DNA of 64,000 nucleotides from Holtermannia corniformis (Eukaryota; Basidiomycota; Tremellomycetes; Holtermanniales): contig BCIJ01000003.1 in the NCBI GenBank assembly GCA_001599935.1, positions 355,655 through 419,654 on the forward strand, in the 5' to 3' direction. The position numbers and the translations under genes were made by a program. Each line of letters starts with the position of its first letter. Position 1 is the stretch's first letter. This document shows, one piece after another, positions 11,122 to 24,900 of the stretch. The notes beneath the pieces are model-generated. The model was not told the origin of the DNA and did no database searches. It was given only the letters and a program-made list of their open reading frames with translations.

Positions 11122-14100
11122 CTACAGGGTCGATTGACCCTCCTTTTCAATGTCGAGGTCGTCTCCCCTTGGCCGGCGTTTGTCAAGATCGCCACCAACA
11201 GCAAGCTTGGTGTTGAGCAGCTTCTCTTGCATCTTGTCCTTGACGAACTTTGACGTACGGACTAGCTTCAACTGGAACACGCCCTTTTGCTGAGTACGGT
11301 CAGCTCTGTGGAGGGACGTTGAGTTCACCCACTTGACGATGCAGTGCTTTCGAATGGTCGCGCCACTTGCGGAACGAACTCTTGTCGCCACTGTCTTCAT
11401 ACAGGCTCTCGCCATCGGACGTCGGGCGAGACTTGGATGAGCCACCGCTGCGGGAGCGACCCAAGCTGCTCCGCCTATCGTTCTCAGGATCGCTCTCTGA
11501 TTCCAAGGTGGCCTCGCCCTCCTCCATTTCGCGATCTTGATCGACCAGTCGCGTACGAGCACCCACTTCGACGGCGACCTCCCACGCCTCGTAGACGTGC
11601 TTGAAGCGCTTGTCACGCCGCGTCAGCTTCTTGTGCGCACGGCTGATTCCCGGACGAAGCATGAGTTCGAGTGTGACCTCGCCGACGGGCTCGATTGCCT
11701 TGCTCTCCCCAACTCGGGGACGCGACTCGGTATATGCGTACGTTGCCTCGGCCACTGCGTTCATGTCGCTAGTGAGGTAGATTGGCGCAGTCTTCGTGCA
11801 AGTGTCACCCTCCGGGCAGTCGTTCAGGCGGACCATGGCGAGAGCCACCGTCTTCTTCTTCAGCCCAGATTTCGAGATGAAGCGCATCACTAGCGAGCAC
11901 GATTGTCGGTATTCGACCGCCAGTCTGATACGGCGATCAATATCCCATTCGAGCTGCGGGAGATCCTCGATAGGCGGCATCGAGTTCCGTGAAGCCGAAT
12001 TCGGCAGTGAAGCGCTGTCTGTCGAAGGTCGACCCGAGCCAGCTTCATCCGGCGGTGACAGGGTATAGCCGTCGGCCTCGGTTTCCAGTGAGATCGAGAC
12101 GGACTTTCCGCCGCACACAGCCGTCAGATCCGTAGCGACCAAACTCTTGACATCCAAGGTAGCGATCTCGTAGCCAGAAATATCCAGTGGCAGCGACACA
12201 TCGACCGTCTTGAAGAGCAGGGAGAGTCGGAGGTGACCCCAACCGATGCCGCCGACGATCGGAAACGTGCTGTCCTGCGTGAGCTAGGTCTTTTTGGCGC
12301 GTTACAAACCCACCGAGTGATTTGGCTGGACTCTGCGAGAATGTCCACTAAATCCAACACCACAAGGCCGAGGATGGGATCTGCAAGACTGGTCAGCCGA
12401 TGCGTTTCTGAATCAGCCACAACATGCCATGTTCTCTGTCCCGTTCGTCACGGATGACAATCACAACACGCGCTTTGGTCCAGTCTCTAAGGGTATCAAT
12501 CAGCGCCCGTCTAGCGTTGCTGGACGTACGGACCTCAGGAACCTTTCACCGACGGCGTTGAAGTACGGCGCTGGGGTGAGCTGTCCCAAATCTCGTGAGC
12601 TCCAATGCGATATAGCTCCAGATAATCAAACTGACCTGCTTCGTTCGGGTGCGGTACACGACCTTGTCATTCAGGACAACCTCGCAGTATGCAGACGGCG
12701 GTGAATCAGACTCCCACGATGACACGTCGACAACCTCTTTCAAGGCTGGCTTGCCTCCTGCTGCCGAGTGGCCGTTGCGGCTCGCACCAGCATACGACCC
12801 ACCGAGGTGCTCAACCTCGAGGTCTGCATCATCAGTGAGGGGCTTACTGTCGGCCAAAGGGACTCACCGCTGCATTGATGAATGTGAAACTGTCATTACC
12901 GCCGTTAGCTTTGAAGATGACTAGCAAACAGGCAGCTCACCTGGAGGATGCCACTTCTCAGATCCTGTCGCGGCTTGGTCATGGCTTCCAACCCGTCCCT
13001 CTCTCGTTCACCAGTGAACCACGCAATCGTCTCTCTCCTCTCTTGCTGCCTCCGCTTCTCATACTCGCTAGGTTCCGGCACCAGCCGCTTCAGCCTCTTG
13101 ACCCACCACGCATCCCCATCGTCATTGCGCCCGATCACTCGATCTGCCACGACGTCCTCGACGTGATCCTGCACATCTTCGTCCGACATCTTCCAGAGCG
13201 GACAAAAGCGCACGCTCCAGTCGAGATAGCCCGCTGTTTTCAGGCCGCTGTGAGCGGGTTGTAGAGGATCGACCCGGTGCTCGAGTTGGGTCGCCCCGTC
13301 GGACTTTTCAGATTGCTCAACTAGATCGGCGAGGTCGAGCTCGACGACCCCGAGGGCGTCATCGGCGGAGAAACGGTCCGAGTCGCATACACGCAGTCGT
13401 AAAGCTTCTCCAGATTCGATCGCTTCTGCAGTGATGAGCACTGACGATGTCAATACTGTCGATGTTGATCAAGCCGTTCCTGTGGCTTACCGAAGGCCGT
13501 CTCCGCCCACAGTGGGTTGCGGTTGTTGATGATGGTCCGAGTGGAGAAAGCTGCATGGTCAGAACAATGCTTTAAACGGCGGCAGACATACTCGGTTTAT
13601 TGAACTTGGTCATAGAGACCGTCACGTACGGGTCACACGAGCCTGCAGGACGTCAATCGGTTTTTGAAGGGATACGGCCATCAGCGTACCGACTGTATCC
13701 GCCTTTGGCAAATCCACAGCGCCATGCAGCTGTATCTGAAGGACCCCAATCGCCGATGTGCGCAGGCTGGCCTCCTTGCCCATCAGAAGCCGGTCGAGGT
13801 CCATGGTATAGCTCGATGGTCGGACGAAAGCCTGCGCAACCTCGGCAACGCTCTTCATCACTTGTCGTCACAATTCAGTGCTGAACAGTCAAATCTGAGC
13901 GGACGCGACGCACCGTACGACTTCAATAGTGGCAGTTCCATCACGTTGACGCTGCCCCAGCCGACCTTCTTGAGCGGCCGGGCAGCAATGTCAAAGACTG
14001 GCAGCGTTGGGAATGAAAACGTCCCAACGCGGACGAACGGTGGCGAGGCAGAGAGCAGCAGGCGGAGATTTAGCTAGGCAGCGGTCAGCGCAGCCCGGAA

Positions 14101-16027
14101 GTGAATCCTGACAAACTACTCACCGTCCCTTTGATGCTTAGCATGTCGATATGCACCGCTGCGACCGGATGAGTGACCTTTACTGATGCGTTCGCCGACT
14201 TACGCATCTCGCCCGCTCCGACGCCTTTGAGTCCAACTCCAAAGTATGCCTGATCACCCATCAGTCTCACCCCACATTAAACACCATCACACACCAGAAT
14301 GTGCATTCCCCAGCCCTCGCGCGTAAGCAGCGAAGCATCATACTCAAAGTCAACGGCGTAGTTGACATATTGCCCCGCGTCTGGATCCTCCTCCTCTCCA
14401 TCCCCCTTACCACTCTCTGGCTCCTCTTCCAGCGCAGCCGTCGCCTGCCGTTTCCCCGTTGCCTTGTTCCCGCGGCCTGCGCCTTGACGTCTTCGGCCAC
14501 CAATGTGCCGCAGGATCCGGTCGCGACGACGACGGTTGCCTGCTTCGGCGCGGGAAAAGGACGTGGACGAGTTGCGGCGCGATGTGGGCTCTTCGGATAG
14601 TGCTGCGAACCATTCGGCGTCTGTTAAGGGCCGGAGCGAGGTGAGTTGGAGTGGTTGCGAGCCGAGGGATGGTGAGACGAGGCGGACCGAGGTCTGTCTT
14701 GTGTCAATTTAACGCAGATGGGAACACACGAGTACGCACTACCATAGGAGGGACTTGAGCGAGCAGCGCGTCCTCGAGCAAGTCGATCAACGGTGTCAAC
14801 AAGTCGGTCGAGATCAACGGAAACAGCGCATAGAGGGCGTGGTTGCTGACTCGTCAGTTCATCCAGACAGTCCGCTAGCAGGACTCACATCCATTCTGCC
14901 GTCTCGGCTTTGTTCTCGGCGTGTACAGCTGCAGCGACATGCGGCTTACGACCAGCTCGCCCACTTAGCTCGGCCGAGTGCTTTTCGGCGTCTGCCCAGA
15001 GAAACCAGGCTCCCAAGCAGGCCAGCGTCAGAGTGAGGATGCCTACACGAAAGTAGGCGAGTGCCAGCAGCGAGGCAAAGATGATGCAAATGGGAAGAGA
15101 TGGAACCGGTCGATCATTGAGTACTTTGGCGAGCAATGGGGCGATTTGAGACACGGATCGTTCGGGCTCATGCTTGTCTGGCGGGACTGGCGGTGCCGAA
15201 CTTGTGTATGACCGTGGTCTTGACTGCGAGGGTGGACTTGTATGGCTTGGACGTAAGCTTGCGTTGGAGGAGCGCCGTGATGTAGGTTTGGAAGGCTGGG
15301 GTGAGATGGGAGGTGAAGCGACTGGCACGTAGCTTGAAGTCCGTGGTACTGGCGGTCTTGGTCTGGTCGGGATGTCAGGCCCGGCCAACATGCCGGGTCC
15401 CGTCGACGTGCTGCCGCTTGGTTCTGGGTCCACCCGCTCGTTGACGGCCCGCTGTTCGCTTGGTATTTCTTCCACTGGAGTGCTCGGCAGATCGCGTAAT
15501 GGAGCAGCTGGTGAACGCGACTCCATATATCTGACAGCACCGACATCAGGCGATTGAGGCGTTGGCGGCGTCGCTGGCGTCAGCGAAAGTGATACATTTG
15601 ATGGCTGGTGCTGATGGCTCCGATGCGAAGGGCGAGGCGGAAGCGGCGGCGGTGTTGAGACGTCCGTGGCGATGGGTGCGAGCTCTGGCGGCTTGCGTGC
15701 AGGCAGCGGTGGGGGCACGCTGGTCATAGCCCTACCTGGGACCGAGATGTTCGACGCCTTCTCACTGGACGTGTCAGCTCGAAAGGATCGTCGTGAGCTT
15801 GAGCGATCGGTGATCACCCGTCCTTTTCAACACGATCCTTGCTCGGAAGAAGCCGTTTACACGTATGGCTTCTCGTCAGCTCTGCACGTCTCTTTCGGTC
15901 CCGGCTGCTGTGCTGTCGTTGATTTGGTGCGCAGTAAAGGATCGCCGGATAACGAGACGTCCACGTGGTCTGCCGTGATCGGCCGAGCTGCTAGGCGCTC
16001 TAGCACGGGCTTGGACGACGTCGTCAT
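11122..16027 (-). CDS. Mug190-like SMP and C2 domain membrane protein (extended-synaptotagmin type)
   Basis: The likely ATG is at 16027 (MTTSSKPVLERLAARP), with an intron after ...CRADEKPY. An alternative ATG is at 15727. The stop is at 11122-11124. The first 250 or so residues are Pro/Ser-rich and disordered. A hydrophobic hairpin follows (LPICIIFASLLALAYF, ILTLTLACLGAWFLW), then an SMP-like lipid-transfer region beginning WMNHALYALFPLISTDL. A first C2 domain contains GVLQIQLHGAVDLPKAD and CDPYVTVSM. A second C2 has ILQFHIHQCADLEVEHLGG with an inserted loop and SAYCEVVLNDK. A third, C2-like module contains VALAMVRLNDCPEGD. The order of membrane anchor, SMP and C2 domains is that of proteins tethering ER to plasma membrane and moving lipid. 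The Mug190 name comes from the fission yeast family and fits the extra N- and C-terminal parts. Many short introns are present. Confidence 0.8.
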
Positions 16028-16335
16028 GGCTTGCCAAGGGATGCGCAGCACCTCGCCCATCACCTTTGAGCGGGCGAGCAAACTCTCGCATACTGAGCAT
16101 TGACTGACAACAGCATGGCAGCACGTGAACCGAGCCATCACCGCCTGCGCTAGTCTCAGCCGCGCGCTGACGAGGTCGACTCATGGTTCAGGGTTCGCCA
16201 CTCGCTCCACCGCGAGTGGCAAATCATCGATGTCACCGATTTTTCTCGCCGAAGACAACGTCACTGCACTGCCCCGCCCAGTATATAGTCTGTCAAGGTG
16301 CCCCCCTTGTCGCGTTACTCAATCTGTCATTCACC
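16028..16335. promoter_or_regulatory. Divergent promoter region with TATA-like element
   Basis: The 308 bp separate two divergently transcribed genes. A GC box-like CCCCGCCCA followed by GTATATAG (16281-16288) lies about 50 bp upstream of the plus-strand ATG at 16336. This is a plausible core promoter for the secreted protein gene. The assignment is by motif only. Confidence 0.5.
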
Positions 16336-17750
16336 ATGAAGACTGCAACCGTCCTCGCTACGACCGCTGTCCTCGCTGGCGCCGCCTCGGCCCAGTCGAT
16401 CGACAGCCCGCTTCAGATCCTCCAGGGCTTCCAGAGCTTGTGCGTGGCTCCGGCCGTGCTGCGCAGTTACTGATCGGTTGGTACATATCAGGCTCAGCAA
16501 CAGCTGTCAGAGCGCTCTCGGGGACCTCATCTCGCCCAACTCTTCCGTGTTCTCCTGCTTGCAGGCTACCAGCTTCTTGCCAGGTCCGTCCTTGTGTCAC
16601 TGCCTGCCTGTCAGGGACTGACCTTTACAGTCCTCACGACCAACGGAAGCGTCATCGCACCGCTCGAGAGCTACATCGAGGGCATCTGCAATGCTGAGCC
16701 ATGCTCCAACGCAACCCTCACCAACACCACCGAGTCTATTCTCAAGGGATGCTCGGCCGATCTCGAAAACTTTGGAATCGACCCATCGTTGGTTGAGTTT
16801 GCCATTGCGCAGTACCCTCTGGCTCGCGAGGTCATTTGCTTGAACACTACTACGCCCGATGCCGATGAGTCGCTCTTCAATGCGACCAACTCATCGACAG
16901 CGACCGCATCTGGCGTGTCGGCGACCCTTGCGTCTATCGCTACGAGCGTGCGGTCGACCGCCAGTGCAGCCGCCACTTCGGCCGTCGGTAACTCAACCAG
17001 CCTTGTCGGTCGTGCTGTCGCCAACACGACGACGACTCCTAGCAACGGCACCACGTCCGAGCTCTGCCCCATCTCACTCTTGACCCAGGTTGAAGAGTAC
17101 CTCGGTGCCAACCTCACCACGTCTTACATCCTCAACGTTGCTCTCGGAGCCAACCAGACCGCCTACACTGCCCTCAAGGCGCTCCCGCCGACGGCGTTGT
17201 GCGACGACTGCATCTTTGCTGCCGTCGACCTCGTGGCCGAGTCGTTCCCTGCTGTTTTAAACTACACGATCACTAGCAACACGACGGTCGCCGATTTGCT
17301 CGAGAGCGTCTGCGAGGACACTTCGTCGCCGTACAACGTGACTTTCAGTACGTCCATCATGTTGTCTGATAGCAGATCGACTGACCGCACACAGACGGCA
17401 CCCTTCCCGACACGATCAACGCGACCGCCGCCAACTCGACTTACCTCTACAACATCTCTTCGGCCGGTACTAACCGCACCACCAACAACACTGCCGCGAC
17501 CGTCCTCCCGTCCTTCACGACCGGTGTCGGCGCGACCGCCACTTCCCTCATTCCGCAGAGCAGCGTGACGGCCCTCGAGTCGGCAGCTTCCAGCTTCCTC
17601 GCGGGTGCTACCACTGGCGCTGCTTCCGCCGTCGAGAGCGCGCTTAGCACCGCCGTCGCCTCGGCGACCGGCAGTGTGGCGTCCGCCGCCGCCTCGAACC
17701 CGATCGGTAACCCGGTCCGCGTCAAGGCCCGCTGGTTCGGCCAGGCCTAG
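16336..17750 (+). CDS. Secreted, heavily N-glycosylated cysteine-containing protein of unknown function
   Basis: Four exons (first 16336-16439, second from 16492) join in phase to give 422 residues. MKTATVLATTAVLAGAASAQS is a textbook signal peptide. The mature protein has sparse paired cysteines (NSCQSALGDL...FSCLQ, GICNAEPCSN, KGCSADL, then LCPISLL, ALCDDCIFAA, VCEDTS). This suggests two related disulfide-stabilised helical modules separated by an Ala/Ser/Thr-rich linker. Asn-x-Ser/Thr sequons are numerous. The C terminus is Ala/Ser-rich and ends NPVRVKARWFGQA without a hydrophobic GPI signal. The layout resembles the basidiomycete secreted DUF7729-type family, but that match is from memory and not tested. 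Likely an extracellular or cell-wall protein. Confidence 0.8.
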
Positions 17751-18590
17751 ATCAAAAGCACAAGAAAGAAATATAGTGGGGTCATTTGAGGATCACGGCG
17801 CATTGTAGCTCTAGCCAGACCGTGATGGACGATACATACGCGTCCTAATCTCGGTATTGGGTGGCGAACGTTGCCACCAACCCCTATCCTAAAGCTCGGA
17901 CCTGTCGCATGTTGACGTTTCATCCGCACAGACTCCATCTGACACTGCTGATCCTGGTCACCGTTCAAGATGCAGCTCGATATTCTACAGCACGAGCTGT
18001 CACACCCCTGCTTGCTCACGCTACCGTGGGCACTCTCCGCTCATCAACACCTTGCACGCACGCCCGAGCTAGGCTTATCGCCCCTCAACCGACCGAGGGG
18101 GTCCTTTGGTCCAACCGTCCGCCTCCCTCGGCCTCCTCCCTCATCAAAGTACATCGCACAGCATCCTTCGACGACCATCTTGCACGTTTTCGCCCAGCGC
18201 GTGTTTTCTGTCCCGAGTGTGAAGCGGGAGAGACCATCTTGTTCTGGGTTTACGAACCGTTGGGCCGAAAGGGCGTACGCTTGGCCGTATAGTAGTCGAT
18301 CTGGGAGTGCTGGTGAGTGCGTGGATGGCGGAGCTTTGATACACGGCTTTGTTCTGGTCTTTCATGGCGGTGGAAGAGAGCTCCACGCGCCAGCGCCGAT
18401 CCAGTCATCGGCGAGAAGTCTGTCAAAGGCCTTCGATAGGAAGTCAAAAGAGCTGTTGACTGACGTCTGTGCGCAGTCGATCACGATCACCGCTTCGCCA
18501 CGTCTATACTTCTTACCCGCTCGAGACGGTCATCTCGCACCTTGATCCCATTCCGGAGATCCTAGGTTGAGTCAGTGAGCAAAGGTCGCG
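17751..18590. other. Intergenic region with one unsupported open frame
   Basis: This 840-bp gap holds an ATG-initiated plus-strand frame of 191 codons at 17970-18545. Its product is rich in Ser, Arg and Pro, has no recognisable domain, and stops 45 bp before the CHS7 start. GC-rich DNA produces such frames by chance and overlapping frames of similar length exist. I treat it as the CHS7 promoter and leader, with a small unannotated gene possible. Confidence 0.4.
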
Positions 18591-20169
18591 ATGCCAGAGC
18601 CGTTCGGTACCTGGGGATGGGTCTGTGCGTATCGTTACCCGACCTACATTCGCAGTCAGAGGTGCTGACTAGGACACACAAAACAGGTCGGCATACAACG
18701 CTGCCGCAATGCAATCTCTTCTTTCGACAACTGCTGCAGCACATTGACCCGCCCGCGCTCACGACCCTCTTTCCGGACGCGAGCGACTTCTTCACAGACT
18801 ACAATGTGGTGCGTAATGCCCTTGCGTCGATGAAGATCAACAAGGCTAAACGATAACCGCAGACGTCCACCTCGTCACGGGAGGACCCGAATGTTCAGAC
18901 GGCGCTACGGCAGGCCGGGGTCGGGATCGGCGCCAACTGCGAGATTGCGCGTGTAGGAGAGCGCGGTAGTGTCGGTGATATCGGTAAGACCTCGTAGAGC
19001 ACGAGTTACCACATGTTTACACACCTCGCAGCGCAGATGATCACTTCAGCGCTCGCCCTAGTGTTCGGCATACATCTCATCTATATCACCTCGCGACGCG
19101 AAGCAGCAGTTGGCCGTCTCGAGCTGCGCTTTTTCTTGGTTGTCAGTCGTAGTGTTTGCTGTAAGGAGTCAAGCTAAGCGCGTCCAGCTGTTCAGCGTAG
19201 CCATGATCTTGCAGATCCTCACCATGTCATCTCTTTTCGATACTGGTGCGTGACATGACGGACCATCAGCGCGTTGTAGTGCTGAGAGCGTTTTCTGTCG
19301 CCAGCTTCCGTCGTTAACGTCGTGTTGTCATCGCTGCACGTTGGCGTCATCATGGCAATGTTCTGGGCTTTGCTCGGCAACGCGCTAGTAGCAACCCAAG
19401 TCGTCGAGTGAGTCATACTACCCCGATGTCAGTCCCGAATACTGATCATGCCGGCCACTCGTAGAGACGGAACGCCGGCCGCCATGGTGCCATTCACCTT
19501 TTTCGCGCTCCTGTTTACAGCGGCAGGTGTCTACATCTCGCTCGACACCTCGTTACACATCTCCAATGCGTTCCTCGTCAACGCTGAACGACCAGCCGAA
19601 CTGAAGGGGTTGGCACTGTTCGTGCTGACGCTGATATGGCCCGCAGTGTACGTCGACATACGCTAGCCGCAGTGTGGACGCTGACGAGCGCATGACAGAG
19701 CCGCGTTCGCCTACTTTGTCATCATGCTGTACATTGTCGCCGTCCAGCTGCGCGAGATCAAGCCATCGCGTAGGTTCAGTCATGTATCTTCCGAGAGCAG
19801 AGCTTGACGCATCGGCCAGTCTTCCTCGTTGGGTCGTTTGCCCTGTTCGCCGGCGCTCAAGTCGTCTTCTTCCTCGCTTCGCAGCCACTTTGTGATGTGC
19901 GTCTACCGCTGCAGTCTACAGGCGCTCCCTTGCTACAGCAGGTCTCACAGCCCAGTCGAGCTGACTTTCGCGCACAGGCGTCAAACGGCAAGATCAACGG
20001 CTCGTTCCTCGCCACCATCCTCGATTCCGCCGCTGTCGGGCTTCTTTTCCTTGCATGGCGGGTAAGCGCCATCTCATCCCATCCGCACGATCGCTAACGC
20101 TCTCGTTCGTAGGCGATCACCGAAGACCACTGGGAGGACGACCCTTACACGTCCGGAGTGTACCGCTAG
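18591..20169 (+). CDS. CHS7: Chitin synthase export chaperone Chs7
   Basis: At least nine exons are separated by short GT-AG introns. The N terminus MPEPFGTWGWVC, continuing RHTTLPQCNLFF across the first intron, matches the Chs7 hallmark of a short aromatic start followed by a cysteine and a Leu-Pro-x-Cys segment. The next exon carries VGIGANCEIARV, equivalent to the family's G-x-x-P-N-C-Y-A-R motif. Seven membrane segments follow: ITSALALVFGIHLIYI, FFLLFSVAMILQILTM, VVLSSLHVGVIMAMFWAL, VPFTFFALLFTAAGVYI, LALFVLTLIWPAV, FLVGSFALFAGAQVVFFLA and LATILDSAAVGLLFLAW. The protein ends EDHWEDDPYTSGVYR. Family knowledge: an ER membrane chaperone needed for export of Chs3-class chitin synthase. It converges with the Rac gene, 39 bp between stop codons. 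Confidence 0.92.
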
Positions 20170-20208
20170 ATGCAGTGCAGTGCAGTACAATGATGCGTAT
20201 AGTGATGC

Positions 20209-21212
<1,004 letters not shown>

Positions 21213-21984
21213 GGTATCTGCGCCTCGCAAAGTCTAACCGTGCCACGGGGTCTGTGCGTTTGCTGGTGATCCGTGTGGATGTCAACAAGCGCTCGGTGAG
21301 GCGCGCTCCGGGCTAGTCGAGATTGAAATCAGGGGACCCACCTCTGCCAACACCTGTTACCGCCACTGATCCCTGGCTTTTCACTGATTCGCGCCGCGTT
21401 ACCAGTGTTCCGGGTCGCGTGTGGTGTCTGTCCCTTGGCAACGCGAGACTTTACTGGCGATCACTCCCGTGTTTGCACTGGTTTGACCGAAAGTGGCAGT
21501 GAGCGCGGCGGACAGCGGGTGGCAGTCCGTTGAATCGCTGCGAGTTTGTATGCGCCACCGAGCGAACCGTACCGCACCAGCACCACTCTGCACCGGTCAC
21601 TCGGCAGACTGGGCGAGCGAGGACGAGCTACAGCATTGTCAGATAGCAGCGGGTGGCAAGGCAGTACAGGGATCAGTGTACAACAGTGTACAGGCAGTAC
21701 TGCACCAGAGAAAGCAAGCAACAGGGAGCATAGGGGCCACCAGTTCGGTCAGTCCGGCCATCTCATCCTGCCGCTTGCGTAGTGTCCTTCGACCAGACAA
21801 AGGTGGTCAACTCGGCGTCTGGACTGCATGCGTGTTAGCTGTTCTGCAGCCGAGTAACGCGCTCTAGGCGCCTGCAGATCTCTTCGTAAAGCGGCGCACG
21901 AGCACACGCTGACACAGCACGCCACAGCAGCTCGACAACACTCTCGCACACGACAAGGTCAACCGCCGAGCGGACCCCGACGTC
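21213..21984. promoter_or_regulatory. Shared upstream region of RAC1 and the MYND gene
   Basis: This 772-bp region separates two divergent start codons. It contains an exact 11-bp direct repeat AGCGGGTGGCA at 21514-21524 and 21648-21658, and a local cluster of GTACA/GTAC words near 21660-21705. No gene is apparent. Any regulatory meaning of the repeats is a guess. Confidence 0.45.
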
Positions 21985-24900
21985 ATGCGCGAATCCAACT
22001 ACACATTTCCCTCTCAGAATAGAGCTACCGTCTCCATCACTTCGAGCCTGTATGACCGTCGAGGTGAGTGCAGAATCGCCAGGGCCAAGTGTGGCGTCGG
22101 CTGTTCGGCCAGCCGTGCAAGCTGCCAGAACACTTGCGTGGCTTCCTACAATGGATCGGTCTGCTCGCGTCTCCTCTGCTCACACATCTCAGCGCTCGAT
22201 ACCAATGCGCCCTTGCCGATCCTCAACAACCTAACGTACCTCACGTTCCTGACGTCGACGTACCCGCGTATCCGAGAGATCCTCACACTCGACGGCGGTC
22301 TCGAGCGTCTACTCGACATTCTCCGTGATTCCACCCTGCCAAGACCGTTGCCACCTCCCGCACCCGACATCTGGGGGTTCAACGGTCCTCCGTCGGCGCG
22401 GCATATCCCGCTCGAGCGGCACACTGCGCTCCGGCATATCCTTGCGTTCCAGTGCGTCGTCAACATTGGTGTCCGGGGCACAGAGGATGTACGCACGCGC
22501 GTGGTCCAGGCTGGTACGCTCGATCTGGTGGCGCAGATGCTCGAGAGCTGGCTGCTCGCTCGAGGTGTGCACATCTTTCCCGCACCGTTGGGCAGCCAGG
22601 ACGCGCTCGACGCCGAGGCGCGCGGTGAGCCGTATGGCGAACCGAAGGAACGTGAGCGCTCGTCAAGGCACAAGAGGCGGGCGCAGCGTGCTGCCGAAGA
22701 GGATGCGTTGCGACAAAGCGGCGATGACGCCGAGCAAGAGTTTGAGCAGGTAGTGCTGCATCCGGCCCTTGACCCGGCCGAGCAGGAGACGCGGCACCAC
22801 GTCATCGACTCGCACGCACTGCGTGAAGAGCTTGCACAGCATGAACAAGCGCTGACCGAGCTCGCCGCTCGAACGCCTCATCGTGACCGCACGACCGCAC
22901 CAGACGGCCCGCGCCCGCAACAGCTCGCAGAGGCAACACCGATCGCAACCCGTCCAGAGCACCGAAGACGACGGGGGACCGTTACGACGGCGAACCGCAC
23001 GCTGCACGCGAGCGACGAGGTCGAGATGGAGGACGGCGACGTGCCGACGGGCGAACCACAGCTCACACCACCGGCTAGACCGGCAACAGGTGGGGGTGAA
23101 CGACCTATGCTCGTCGATGAGCGTCCGCTCGAGGCAGCTACACGGGCCAACCTCGCGTCGAGCCTTGATTCGTCTAGCTCTGTTTTCCGCGATCGTGGCG
23201 ATGTCGGGATCGGGTCATCAACTGGCACCTATGCAGTTACGGAACCTATTGGTGCCAACCCAGCCATCACCCCGCGTGCAAGCCAAGACCCTCTACCGAT
23301 GGCGATCCCGATCCCTGTCAATCCAAACCTCTATCACCAACTCGTCCTCGATGAGCCTAGCAGTCGCGTTTCCAGCGCGACAAACTCGTTTTCAGGCGGT
23401 GAAGACGTCCCGTTCGTGGCGGCCGAACTGCCTCGTGCAGGCTCTGCAAACAGTCTAGCATCGGGTTCGTCGACAGCGAATGAAAGTGTGACGCTCGATC
23501 GCGAGGCCAACGAGACGGCCACGGGTCCTTCGCGCAGACGTGAAGGGCTTACGCTGGCCGGGCGGATGCCGCGACTGCTGGCACCGGACGATCCTGCTTC
23601 GAACCAGTCGAGTCCGATGGCGACGCCAACACGAGGAACAATGCCTGATCCCCAACGCCGTCGTGAGACAATCACAGCGCGACCGCTGTTGAATGTAAGC
23701 ATGTATGGCGCGCGTGGAGCCGACGGTCGGCGAGAACGGCTGCCGACGGGTGCTAGTGGCGAAGAGGGCGATGAGGAAACGGCAAGAAATGCGCCCGTGG
23801 TGGACGCGCCTGATGCGGATGCGGATGACGAGGTCCCGAGTGCGCCGGTGATTGTCGAGCAAGACGTCGAAGCGCAGGTGATAGAGGAGCCCGATGCCGA
23901 TACCCTGGCCGCGGAGCAGACCAGGCAAGACATGTTCAATGGTGCGCCGCCGGGTCAACCGGGTGGACCGAATGGCGGTGAGGGCCAAGCTGCGCTCGAG
24001 GCAGGCACGCCACGACCGATCCCAGGTGCTCCGCCTACTCAAGCGCAAATCATCACCGCGACGGGCGCCCCACGCGGGTTTACAGATCTCGCGAGCTTTG
24101 TCGCGGCTCAGATGAACTCTGACGAGATCCAGACCGATTACCCGGATGAAGAGATCCTAACGGCGCTTCAACTGCTCGCCTACCTGTCTAAATACCCTCA
24201 TGTCCGTGCATCCTTCCATCACCCTCGGCGACCGATGCACCCGACGTTCAACTATCAATTCGCCGTGCCCGTATACCCGCACCTACCGTCCCGACCGGCC
24301 GTCAGTCAAACGACCAACATCTTTAGCCTCGTCGAGCGCTTCACGTTCATCACGAACCAAGCGGACCCGAAGATGCCTGAGGTGCCCGAGGAGATCAAGT
24401 ACTGGGCTGGCGTCATCATGCGCAACGCGTGCCGCAAGGACGAAAAGCACGGTGGGATCCGCCAGTGCGCAAACATGACGTGTGGCAACTGGGAGACGAT
24501 CCCGCGCGAGTTTGCAAAGTGTAGACGGTGCCGCAAGGCAAAGTACTGTAGCAAGGAGTGCCAGAGCCGCGCGTGGTCTTATGGTCATCGCTTTTGGTGC
24601 GTGCAACGCCGGAGCGTGGGCTGGTGCTGATGGCTGCAGGTGTAACACGAAAAGCGACGAGAACCCACCGATGCCAGGCTCAACCGACCCGGCAGACGCC
24701 GAAGGATCAGGTCAGCCAGACGCGCCGGATGGGTTCCCTGTGGTGATCCCGGAGATCGACGTGCCCGAGCTGCAGCCGCACACGCACCAGCCGACGCTCC
24801 ATCACCACCATCACCACCATCACCGCCACCATCGCCAACGGGCACCCGTGACCGACGACGACGTCGAGATGGAGGGCGTGCCTGGTCCTGGTCCAATCAC

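Noticed and set aside
17970..18545. A 191-codon plus-strand frame upstream of CHS7
   Set aside because: No domain, no homology I recognise, and similar-length frames overlap it in other phases; kept only as an intergenic note.
22064..22192. Cysteine-rich peptide between the first two blocks of the MYND protein as an extra domain
   Set aside because: The segment is bounded by GTGAGT and a CAG acceptor, and removing it restores the contiguous family sequence SLYDRRALDTNAP.
24785..24840. The CAT/CAC repeat as a microsatellite or CRISPR-like array
   Set aside because: It is a short codon repeat inside a coding exon encoding histidines, with no spacers or separate repeat units.
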